A stretch of 64,000 bases of DNA from assembly GCA_003008705.1 (NCBI GenBank), contig PDUO01000004.1:496001-560000 (forward strand), written 5' to 3'. Made by a program: the position numbers and the translations under genes. Under the pieces are notes generated by a model, which had not been told where the DNA came from, did no database searches, and saw nothing but the letters and a program-made list of their open reading frames with translations. This DNA is from Pezicula radicicola (lineage: Eukaryota > Ascomycota > Leotiomycetes > Helotiales > Dermateaceae). Positions 25,401 through 36,344 of the stretch are shown here, one piece after another (position 1 is the stretch's first letter; every line of letters begins with the position of its first letter).

Positions 25401-26522
25401 ACTCCAGGAAGAACAAGGTGTTTGGGGGCCGGAGCGCATATTTTTCGTTCTGCATAAAAGTCCACTTTTCCCAAGTACGAAGTACGGAGTATCACCGCAA
25501 GCGATAAGGGCCAAGACTTTGAACCTCATGGCGGGCAGCATGGCCAGAGATCTTGCTACCCTTCGTACAGGACGAAGCGTGGGACCATGTGGGGTTTTGG
25601 TGAGGAAGAATTCGCGGGATGCGCCCTAGTCTAGAGCCTTACGAGGCCACCTGATCTTTGATCTTCTAGACCGCTCCTACAGTAACTCCTACCTAGATCG
25701 AGAAAATTAAAGTTCTCTAGGAAAGGCAAAAGAAGATTTGTAGAAGGATGGGAAGGGTGATGATAAGGCTTAGCCTCGGGACCTTGGCCTCTTCTTGGGC
25801 TAAGTATTAGCGCTTACTCCCGTCGTACCTCCGTAGGATGAACAAAATTTTGGACTGCCGCAACCGAAACCTTTGTGAAGGGAATTCCGTCGTGATTCGA
25901 AGCGTCTCCGTAATTGAACTTTGTCACGGCAATGGCACGTTCGTTTGTTGCAAAGTCTGTGCTGCTGTGGTGGTTGACATCGTGATACGAGCACGGTGAT
26001 AGGGTAAGAGATACTGTATCCGTACCTGGGCTAGGTACTCTCCACTGTTCGCTTACCTCGCGCGCTGCCATCCCATCCAATCATCCAACCCCCTTCAAGA
26101 TCTGTCACATTGTACTTCGTAAGTATCTTTCAAAAGAAGAAAGTCTTATGTAGATGAGCGAGGAGGTCAAAGATCAGATAACGGTGTGAGCGTGAACCGG
26201 ACTGAATTGATGCCGTGCTGCCGACATACTCGCGCTATTTCCCCAGCAATCAAGCGCACCAGTCGAGCCAGTCCAGCGATCGACTAAAGTCATCGTCGAT
26301 GTCCCAGAAAGGAGAATAAGGATACCTTGGGTTTTTTTCTTCTAGTGGAAGATCCATGCCCAGTTTTCTCTCTCTCCTCTTGTTTGCACGGCGCTGGAAG
26401 TACAAGTCGTATTTCGTTCATCGAGTTAATAAGTTGAGTAACTTAAAAAAAAACACCTACCCAGTGAAGGCTAAGGCGGATTAGTTGAGCCCGCCAGCCC
26501 TCGTGCATGCACCGCATGCAAG

Positions 26523-26538
26523 CCCTACTATAGTAGGG
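26523..26538. repeat. Perfect 16-bp palindrome
   Basis: CCCTACTATAGTAGGG reads the same on both strands. It sits just downstream of GCATGCACCGCATGC, itself an interrupted inverted repeat (26507-26521 region). Function unknown. Confidence 0.8.
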
Positions 26539-26962
26539 ATTAATGCGTGCCCATAGTTCGGTCGTTTATGTAGCTAGCAAGGAGATATGTTTTGATTTTC
26601 GCTCCCTTTTGGTTTTTCTTCTCCTCAGCGCTGATTGATACTGGAATGTTGGGCGAGCCTAGAGACGCCACTGGCTCATGGTCACAAATTGGAACAAGCT
26701 GAACCTGAACTTGTTGGATACCTCGTGGAGACGTCACAAATTTCCTACGTGTCTAGGACGAAGGGCGCGATACACCGCAAGATAGAGACATTGTATCAAA
26801 AATATTAAAATTGCCATGCTACCCTACCGGCTGATACCAGCTGCTTAGGGTTAGGTTTACACCGGCTCACACTGATGGGGTGATGTTTGTGATTGGTGAA
26901 TCGATGGTTGGCCGCAAAAAAGTACATGAGTACGTGTTGTGCTGTGCCCCTCATTTTGTATG

Positions 26963-27439
26963 TTACTGTCCAGGAGGTCGCCTGGGGACTACGCCGTAAG
27001 CTTGAATCAGTTTCTCTTGCAGTAGCTCTGTCCCAAAGTCATTGGGGATGTATAGTGTAGAAAATCTGCCAGCGTGGTCATAGGTGATTAGCCTATTAGG
27101 AGAGTATTGGTAAGATTTCTTGATCAAGGTGGGGTGTGTGGTTGTGTCGCCTGCAGCTTGATGCCTCGAGGGTTCGTTATGCGTGATGAGGTGTGTGACA
27201 ACATGCCGGGAGGAAGCCATTGTTTCCCAAGCATGCTGCTCAGATACCAAACTTACGTTCCGGGAGCCAGTCCATGAAGTTCCACTGGAACTCGAGAGAA
27301 GCTTTGTTAGCTCTTTAAAGCTGTCCCAAACTTCCTGGATAGCGGGGCACAAAGTGACGATGCAGAGTAGGTACGCAAACTTGGCGGTGTTTATTTGGGC
27401 ACCAGTATATTCCATTGCAACGGCACTCGGCCTTTGCAT
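26963..27439 (-). CDS. Doubtful hypothetical ORF, 158 aa
   Basis: The longest ATG-started frame in the second half of the gene desert. Near the N-terminus it has a hydrophobic stretch (FAYLLCIVTLCPAI). No domain recognised, no intron signals, no low-complexity bias. An overlapping plus-strand frame of 96 codons is also open, so chance is a fair explanation. Listed only because the region has nothing better. Confidence 0.15.
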   Translation of the reverse strand: MQRPSAVAMEYTGAQINTAKFAYLLCIVTLCPAIQEVWDSFKELTKLLSSSSGTSWTGSRNVSLVSEQHAWETMASSRHVVTHLITHNEPSRHQAAGDTTTHPTLIKKSYQYSPNRLITYDHAGRFSTLYIPNDFGTELLQEKLIQAYGVVPRRPPGQ

Positions 27440-30400
27440 GCAAGGAATCGAATCGGATCAAAGAATGAATTGACGGCCGAAAGAAGGTCACATTTCCAGA
27501 AAAGTTGTGCCTTAAAAAGGATGCTGGTTAAGTAAGGTATGGATGGAACGAAGGGTGGGCGGCAGAGAGGCAAGGCTACTCTAGCTTTGTTGTCGCTATA
27601 GACGGTAAGGAAGAAGGCTGAAGGATTCGCCTTTCAGGGCTGAGAAGATTGGTAGTTCGCCAGGCTGATCAACTTTGATCTTGCACCAGTTCTCATTCCC
27701 GTGCCGTGCTCACAGCAGCTTACTGCTTATTTTACTACTACTTGTACCTCTCGGTGGTCCATGCGTCTGCAAGCAAGTAGGTAGTACCCTTCCACCTTCC
27801 CGAGGCCGCCTGCACATCCAGCCATTTTGGTAGGTGAGGTTTCACCCTGTCGGTGGCCTTGTTGTGCTGATTGGGTTTGGATAGCAGTACAGTCGTACAC
27901 TTTTTGGTACAGTAAGTACAGTACAGAGTACAAGAGTATCTTCTCCGTACAGTAGCAGCAGCGGCTCTTTGTTGTTAAAGACAGCTTCCTATCTTCCACC
28001 TTTGATACGGTATGTCCCTTTCGTACATCTGGCGTCGTATGCTCCCGGACCGGTCAACCACCAGTGGCCTCTTCCTCCTCTTGGAACTTATCTGACTTGA
28101 CCGCGCATTGTTGTATTGCGACTGTATGGTCCGTAGTAAATTTCCCCAGTGCGCGAAGGGAGCGATACTTCGGAGATCAGCTCTGGGTTGCATGGATGCT
28201 GCACAGTACCCACTCCGACCAAGCCGGGCCTGTACAGTAAGAAGATCGCCGATTTTACTTTACTGAGACTGCACAGCCACCTATCCAAAGTCTCGATGGC
28301 CAGGTCTCAAACAACCTTCTGGTCGAGGCCGAGATGGGAGATTCGATGAGGGCGAACCATTTGGTAGCTTCGTTGTTCTCTGAGAGAAGGGCAATCTGGG
28401 ATTGGATGATTCGAAGATTGGATGATTGGATAACTGTACAAGATGCAGCACGGCCGTTTAACATGCATCGATTCAGGATTTTGGCATTTAGCGAGAGGGC
28501 GGGGCAAGACATTGCAGTACTGCAGACATCCCACACCAACTCCAACGCCAACGACCCTCTGGATTTCATTTTACTACTCCGTACTCACTCTGGCGGTCAC
28601 ATACATCTCCTACCGGATACTCATTCGTACCGGTCTCAATAATGATGGTCTTTAAAAGGTTATGCTCGTGCTGGTTTCGCATGCAACTGGCAATGATGAG
28701 GAGCTTCAGCATTGAATCCATCGCGGTCCCTTCACCCACTGCTACCCCTCCATAATCACTCTTACTTAATAACAACGGTATGATGATCGTCGACGGCCCT
28801 TTATCCCGGTATATACCCACTAACTGCGAGCTACTCTCTCGGAGATAAATTAAGAGAGCAAGATAAGTATGGGGGCCTTTTTGAAGTGCCGAAGTTGAGT
28901 CTTTCTTGTTTTCGTCAATGGGCTCACATCCTGGCTCAAGTTTATCGATTCAATAATAATTGAAAACAAAACCAGGCGAGACTTGAGAGACCGAATACGA
29001 TTCGGCTAGGTTAAGGTAGGTTGGTAGAGAATTGACTTATTTATCGATGATAGCCTTGCGAATTATGGACGTGCCACAAGACCTTTCGTCTGTTCCTTTG
29101 ACGCTTTCAAGGACGCCCCATGTTTGGCATCCCATTTTGAGCTGCACTGTCGAAATAGAGTCATGATGGCCGCATGAAACAAGAGATCTGCCCTATGGAG
29201 AACGGCACGGCATTTGTGAATTGGGACGATTTATCATTACCTGATGCAAGCAATGGCTCAGCTTGACATGGAAAGGGCACGAGAGTAGAGGGGTCGGTAG
29301 GAGATAGTGACATTGAGTACAGCCTTCCGTGAAGCCAGTGGCTCTGAGCACACAAGTTTGAGTGAGTGGTGATAATTGACGTGTGAACGACAGACTTGTT
29401 TTAACTACCAAGCATTTCATTTGCCTTCATAGGATTTGCCATCGCATCGATTCGTAATAGTGCAGTGCCCATCTTGAAGGTCCCTCGCGATCAGCGTCCA
29501 TTATTATCTCTCTATCGCCTTACCGGAGTCTCGGATAGGTTGTGCCCTACTCTGTAGGCGCTCCAAGGTGGCGCAGCGACAGATGGTAAAACTTATTGTA
29601 AAACACACACATCGAGAGCTGCTTGCAAACACCGCAGATGCACATTTTATAGGACAGTGGACCTGATTGGGATACCGAGTCAGCGGACTGCGTTGCGCTT
29701 TATCATTTCGCGAGGAAGTACAATTGGCCCCGCGGCTGAGGTAGTTGCAGAGGGGGGGTGGCTTTGGAAGGGCAGTTGGTTGGTTCACTGTGAACTTTAA
29801 TGATCCTTTGTACGGGGTGGATTATTCTTGTACTGTATATAATTGCATAATGGCGTGCATATTGTCCTTGTGGCTTCATCTGTCACATATGTTTGTAACT
29901 TGGAAGATGCCCTAATATCTGCCTTTCTATAGTCGAAGGAACGGCCCAGTGATCAGTCATGAATTACGCAAAATGTATCACCTTGCTGTAAGGCTCCGAG
30001 TACCGTAGTAGTACAGTCGTAGCCTGTTGGTATGTACGCCATGGCCCTAGGCGTGCAGGTGGGCTACAATGGATGTGCCATCTCGCTCGCAGGCTCTCTG
30101 TCCCGAGTATTAGACGTTGGAAAGCATAAAAAGCAAAAAGATGGGCGGCCTTAATTAACATCGCACGATGCGAGTAAAGCTTAGATACGAAATGGTACTG
30201 TCTAATACGATCTAAAATGTCCAAGCCTATGTTTCTTGTTGCTGACGATGACGATTACTGTATATGTTTTCTTTGGCAGTGTGTGTGGTTGGTGGGTGGG
30301 TGGGTGTGTCTGGCTATCTGGTACAGTCCAGCCAGTCTGCCACAGCTAAACAACATAGGGCTGAGGGCACCGACTCACCGACTCTGAACCGAGGCGTCTT

Positions 30401-31796
30401 AACGGCTCTAAATCTGTCTCGGGCGTTCCCTTTCTGATGCTAGCCTGATGCTAGCAGGTCCAGGGATCTCAGGGTAAGCCCCTGTCGGCTGTCGCTCATC
30501 CTGCACCCACAAGCCCCCTGTTCCTTGACGGGTCAACCCCGCTGTACGAATTCCATTGGAAGACTCGGCTCTCCAGGCCCCCCAGGGTCTTGAGTCTTGA
30601 TGCTGCTCGTCCACTGGAGAGTTGTTGAGGGCGACTCAGAAACGCCTCTCGTTCTTACTGATTACAGGAAAAGCATGGCCATTATTCTCCATGCCCTACG
30701 AGGAGCAGATGCACAAAGCACTCTAAACTACTTCTCACCTCAGTGTCTCTCTACAATTGCATCATCGCAGGCTGTCTATCTTCCTGTTGCTTGATCTCTC
30801 TCCCTCTATCTGCCCTCCTCTATTTACATAACTCCGCAGCTATCTTGCATATTGTACGCTATTCTTATATTCGTACCTCCCTACTGGAGAGAGAGATCTT
30901 CACCACAAGAGTCCTCGCCCGTGCTCACCTATCCTACACTACTGTGTTCACTTACTCACCTCATCTCCCTCAATACGCACATACATACACCACCATACTA
31001 CTTATTACTTACTACCACTACTGCGCCGTACATACACCTCCATCTATACGGTAACGAGAGCGCAAAAAACCGACCGGCGGCCAACAGCCCTTCCAAGTTC
31101 CAACGTCTTGGCCTCCCCTGAACCCCTACCTTTCTGCCAAGCAAGCCTACTCCGTACACTACCTTACTTTTCTGCTTGCCCTACGGCTGTGTCCCACTTT
31201 CCACTGCAACTACACGTACTGCTCACGACGCAGCCTTTGCCCTACCCGTTATATTCCACCAGAGCACGTACATGTCACTCTACATGTCACTGCTGTAGCC
31301 TTTTTTTTCTCTCTCTCTCAGCAACAACACGAATACACTACGCTTTTCTTCACTCGGCGCATCGATCCGCACAGAGAGCAGAGAAAGTCACCTCGCCTGT
31401 CAGCCCACGAATAAGCTCATCTAAATCCGAAGTCCGATCGTTAATGGTCCATACTCCCCCCCCCCACGACACCCAAGCCTTACCATCCTTCGGCCCTTCA
31501 CCGTCTCAAAGTCACGCTGATCTGCTCCTCCGCGCTACGCCCTCCTCTCCTGCTTCTCTGCCAATTTTAATATGTTTGGATAACTGCTTATTTTCTGCAA
31601 TATCTTCTACATATACGGGCGTTGAACTTGCAGAAGAAATATCTATGTTTCGCCTCCTTCCACTCCACATTGTCGGCTCCACCGAACAGCATCGCCACCT
31701 CAGAAAATACCAGGTCTGCTAGATATCCCTTGGACGCACATTTGCGCTATTGAAAATCTTCGTGTTTTTCAGCTCGTGGCAATCCCGACTTTCAAA

Positions 31797-34349
31797 ATGG
31801 ATATTCCTCAAAGGGGACAGAGGCCGAATTTAGGGCTTCCCGAGATTTATGTTCATGAATCCAATGCCTCCGACAGATATCGGACCTCTAGTAGATCGAG
31901 TTCCTACAATTCAGCCTCGTCGCCTGGGCCTTCCTCTATACCAATGTCGATACCGAATGCCAGAGAACCAGTACCTCCTCCTTTACCTCCACCTAGGCAC
32001 ATTGCAGAGTTCGCGAACGGTGGAAACGGGGGGCCTGATATTGCCTGGCAATGGGGAAACTCACAAGTCGAGGATAGTTGGGGGAGACCATCAGTTGCTC
32101 CAGGGTCGAGTCTATATGGAAGCTTTGCACCTCGAGGAAAGAGCATAACGGAGGATCGACCAGACTTCCGGCGCGGAAGTTCTGCCTCTACAATTAAGTC
32201 AATATCAGGTGTAGACGGCGCAAGAGAGAACTACCCAAGGATTGACGAAGGGTATGCAAGCCTTTCTGGAGCAAGCATTGGTTCAAACAAGTCAGTTGGG
32301 CATCTTTTTTTCCCTGAAGCATAAAATTTACGGCTACGGCGTAATGAACTCCTTCCTGGGGAATCAGCTGCGCCGCACACTATTTTGTCATGGGCAGAAT
32401 GGCGTTAAATGTTACGAGCGTAGCATATACTAGCACTCGAGGTTGACTTATTCTGTCTCGGACCTGTCACCGTTCTATGTCCAATGCTTCCCAGTCTCAC
32501 ATCAATTGCTTATGCTAATGGCGTCCCATCGCAGTTCGAAATATCACGACCCTCGTGCCTTCCAAAGCTCTGTACACGACCAATTCCGCAGCAATGCCCA
32601 AGCTTACGACAAATCGTTACTACAAAAACTCGATGCTCCACGCAGGGGTTCAGACGACACCACTCCACCGCGATTTTCAACCAAGTCGATATTTAGTCAA
32701 TCCGCCAGCGATACATCACCTACACGGATGGCATTGGGGGACCGGCACCCAACCCTGAAACCATTGTCCCTTCCAATTCAAACCAGGAGGCCCGGTGGTC
32801 TTGAGGAAAGTCCTTTGGCACGATGGGCTAGCTCCGATACTCCCACATCTGCAGCCATTTCTCCTGGAAACCCATACCCAAGATTTGGGCAGTATGACTT
32901 TAGGTCTCCAAGTGATACAGTTGAGTCGGATAGGTCACCACAGCCGTATGGTAGGCGTTCAGGGAGTGGATCAATGATGAGTGCCGGCGATGATGCTGCA
33001 AGTGTCTCCAGCAGATCTAGGGATGGTTACGACCAAAGATCTCCGGAGGCGGATATCGATTATCAGATGGAGGACGCGGGACTCACCCGACTTCACATTG
33101 ACGATTACTCTGCTCGTACTGATGCTTATTCCCCAGGTTCCACAGCTGGTCAGAAGAGAAGAGCTTCTGAAGATCCACCGAGGGAAGACGGACCATCTTT
33201 GCATACTGTAGGCAGTGCCAGTGACCTTTTTAGACGGCGGGAATCTGGCTCTCGGTCCTCACCAAGTCCTCGCTATCATTCGACATCTGGCTCCATATCC
33301 TCTACCGCTTCTGGCCCAAGGAGTAACTCATACGCTTCTACTTACTCCCTTGCTGCAAGTAGTATAACGAGTATGAGTTCATACGGCAGATTGTCACCTG
33401 GTGGCCTCTCTCCTGGTGGTATATCTCCAAACTCGTCTGATTTGGGTCCGGATTCACCGTATGTCACTTCCTTGTCTTTGAACCCAAGCCCAAGAGGATC
33501 TATATCGAGAACGAACCACAACCGGAACTTATCAGATTCACGTCCCCTCATGACGTCTCGCAAGCTTTCTGAAAACATCGGACATGCAAAGCATAATAGT
33601 GCTCCAAAGCTACATGGTGTTTTCATCTGCGAATGTTGTCCGAAGAAACCCAAAAAGTTTGATACACAAGAAGAACTCAAGTACCTCCNCCCCCCCCGGC
33701 TCCCTTCTCCCTGCTCTCCCCCACTATCTTCCCAGAGGAACCTTTCTAACGTTAGACACGCAGCGTTCATGAACAAGAAAAGCAGTATGAATGTGCCTAC
33801 TGTCACAACCGGTTCAAAAATAAAAACGAAGCAGAGCGTCATCAAAACTCTCTCCATCTACGTAAAAACTCCTGGTCTTGTGCCGCTCTTTCGGGCTACC
33901 CAGCGGCTTTCCATCCGTCGCCAACACATCCCAACGAAGCTGATACATGTGGGTACTGCGGTGAGGACTTCCCTCGATCTGGACTTTCCTCGGATCCATC
34001 AGCCCCCCAAATAGCTGTAGCTACTGATCAAGACTGGGAGATTCGAATTGGGCATTTGCAAGAAGAGCACAAATTTGGTGAATGCAACCAGGCAAAGAAG
34101 TTTTTCAGGGCCGACCACTTTAGGCAGCACTTGAAGCATAGCCACGCGGGCACAAGCGGCAAGTGGACCAACATGTTGGAAAATTCGTGTATGAAAGACG
34201 AACCACTTCCAGAGCCAATCAGCCGCCCGGAGAGGTCTGGAATCGGCATGAGTAGGCTCAACAAAGGCTCTGGACCAGTTAGTCCTTCGGGCGGGAACAT
34301 GGGCATGAGTCCGCGTGTGGGACGCATTGATGAAGAGGATATTTTGTGA
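31797..34349 (+). CDS. Large C2H2 zinc-finger protein, probable transcription factor (spliced, 3 exons)
   Basis: Exons 31797-32290, 32535-33680 and 33764-34349 give 741 aa. The first 540 residues are disordered, rich in Ser/Pro/Arg/Gly (e.g. RSSSYNSASSPGPSS, SPGGLSPGGISP). The zinc region follows: FICECCPKKPKKFDTQEELN, then YECAYCHNRFKNKNEAERHQ with NSLH (CX2C-X12-HX4H), then DTCGYCGEDF and a C-terminal CNQAKKFFRADHFRQHLKHSH. The second intron (33681-33763) interrupts the first finger. I chose the acceptor CGCAG at 33763 because it alone keeps the finger frame; the unspliced frame loses all fingers. Intron 1 (244 nt) is unusually long and could hide a further exon. Target genes unknown. Confidence 0.85.
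33689..33689. other. Ambiguous base in a poly-C run
   Basis: A single N within CTCC-N-CCCCCCCC, inside intron 2 of the zinc-finger gene. It most likely marks a homopolymer-length uncertainty of the draft assembly and does not affect the proposed protein. Confidence 0.95.
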
Positions 34350-35102
34350 TCGTTGTTGCCTAGTAACTGGAAGAACAGTTCTGAGTTTGTGTTATGAGAG
34401 GAATTACGTAAAAGTTGGTATTGAGGGTAAGATGGAAGAGGGCTTTTCGATCCAGCAAACCGCTATGCAGAAAAGAGGAGAAAAGAAAACGATTGATGGG
34501 GGAGAAACGGCATATACATGATATCCCACGCTCGGCGTTCTTGCTTTTAAGCTTTATTTACAACTCGCATCTGTTATTGCTGCGCGCATGCATATCATCG
34601 AGCATCACCATAATCGGCACTTTGGCGGGATACAGCACTTGCACTGGCGTTTTACTCATCTTTCAGTTTGCAGCAAAGTCTATATACACTTGAAGACTTT
34701 TTTGATCTCCGGAATTATCGGGGACCTAGGGATGAAACTTTGCGATGGGAATACAGGGGTTTGGTTTTGATTTCACTGGTTTGGTCACATGGGGTTATTA
34801 AAGCTGGGCTTTTTCTTTCTCGTGTTTTCTTCATTGTATTGTGAGTGTTGTGAGATGGATGCTATAGAAACGGCATGTCCATGAACGAATCAGTCTGGTT
34901 GTTATCAGGCAATACAGGCAAGCAGGCTTATTAGCCTAGCTATGTATCTGTGGTTATAGGGTAATGACGACATGAAAAATGGAATGAAGTGAAACAATAC
35001 AATACCAATTCATACATCGAAAGTCGTTGCCTTGGCCCTTGTCTCCGTGACGAGTCCGCGGAGGAGTCCCTGCAACGCTAGTAGGATCCGCGGAAGCATA
35101 AG

Positions 35103-35122
35103 CTACCCTAGGCCTAGGGTAG
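35103..35122. repeat. Perfect 20-bp palindrome
   Basis: CTACCCTAGG followed directly by its reverse complement CCTAGGGTAG. No spacer, no mismatch. It resembles the 16-bp palindrome at 26523, which also has CCCTA/TAGGG arms. Confidence 0.9.
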
Positions 35123-35939
35123 TATGTATATCCTACATTAGCTTCGGGGAAATAACGACAGAGGCGTTTCAAGAACAAACTAAAAGCCTTTGTCATTTTG
35201 TCTTTGTTACGTAACGGTAGCTAGCTCTAAACTCCTATTGTAGCGTATTCGATAGATGATAAGTAATAATAACTTAAGCGTGGAATAGCATAGAGAACCT
35301 GGGAGGAAATTTTTGTTTAGTAATAGGGGTGTTATAGGCTAGCTTAGGTAGGCTTAGAGTAGGCTTAGAGTAGGCACCAGTGAGTGAGGTTTATTATACA
35401 TTTTTAAGGGAGATCTGGGGATAGGAAAGGGCGGGATGAGAGGGTTGTCCTAAGGGGTGGTTGGTGGGTGTAAATTGTTGTTGGTTGGAGGTTTAGGAAG
35501 TTGGCAGTAGGAGGTGGATGGATTCATGTGAGGGAGAGATTACTAATATATAAATCTAGGTGTTAGGTACGACTTTTGTATTCTATTAAAGTACTCTGTA
35601 CTAGCTATAAGAGTGGTTGATGGAATAGAAGTTCTGGTTTTAGTTTATGAAGGTGAGATTGTAGTATAAAGTACTATATAGCTTGACGGTGCTTGTACAT
35701 GCATCTCATTATAACCTCATTTTTGAAAAACGAGAAGGTTAGTACTACATTTTGTGTATATATGTAAAAGTTGGCGATTAGGATTTAGACAATGAGGATA
35801 AGCTTTATGATTTCGTTTAACTCTCGTTTAGGAAATAGGTTAGGGTTATTTTTTGGGGGGGAGGGGGAAAGTCTTAGTTAGCTAGGTGTAGAGTTCAGCC
35901 CTAAAAGAGGGAGGTGATTTACTTATTAAGCTTAAGTGT

Positions 35940-36110
35940 TGTGCTAGTTTAATTTTGAGTGAGTGGTTAAAATCAAATGAGTTGCTTAAATTTTAAGTTT
36001 AGGTGAGTTTCTTGAACTCACTAAGTTATTTAGATGGAACTTAATTGTATTACCTAATTGTGAGTTACTGAAGCTAAGTTACTATAACCCTATGTAACTG
36101 TTATTTTTGA
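35940..36110. repeat. Reverse-oriented degenerate 18-bp minisatellite
   Basis: On the minus strand the motifs AACTCACCTAAACTTAAA, AACTCATTTGATTTTAAC and GTAACTCACAATTAG appear with roughly 18-bp spacing. Much more degenerate than the arrays at 7668 and 10871. Confidence 0.4.
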
Positions 36111-36344
36111 CTTATAAAGTTACGTTGGAGCGATTTTTATTTCTAAGCGATATTCTAGTTTCTACAATTTGGTATCGGAATGGACCTCCTAGTGCTCAGA
36201 ATCATTTCAATATCGCATCATAATAATATTGCCAGAACCACTTTTAAGCAGAACATACTTTTTGCTTATGTTCAGGACTGACCGAGGAGAAAAAGGCATA
36301 ACTTTTTCAGCAAGCACCTAGGTAGGGAACATTCTTTCCTTGTG

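Larger units (their letters stand above)
22456..31796. other. Gene desert, second part, ending in the long upstream region of the zinc-finger gene
   Basis: 9.3 kb without a convincing gene. Many frames of 60-200 codons are open, but codon and residue composition look random, and many begin at non-ATG codons. GTAC-rich short palindromic motifs (ACGGAGTA, TACTCCGTA, GTACAGTAC) recur across 22860-28600. A perfect 16-bp palindrome is at 26523-26538. From about 30600 to 31796 the plus strand becomes pyrimidine-rich (CTCTC, ACTACC, CACCTC), as is common for long 5' UTRs of fungal transcription-factor genes. Confidence 0.5.
34350..36344. other. AT-rich intergenic spacer with degenerate repeats
   Basis: 2 kb between the zinc-finger gene and the HET gene, where the two genes converge. 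It holds a 20-bp palindrome (35103-35122), a few copies of TAGGCTTAGAG (near 35345-35375) and reverse-oriented, very degenerate 18-bp minisatellite (about 35940-36110). The left end will include the 3' UTR of the zinc-finger gene. No coding frame is credible. Confidence 0.5.

Noticed and set aside
31108..31722. 204-codon plus-strand frame upstream of the zinc-finger gene
   Set aside because: Begins at a non-ATG codon, composition follows the pyrimidine-rich DNA (Ser/Leu/Pro/Thr), no domain. Better explained as the 5' UTR/promoter of the zinc-finger gene.
33342..33857. 171-codon minus-strand frame
   Set aside because: Antisense of the zinc-finger gene and runs through the ambiguous base.
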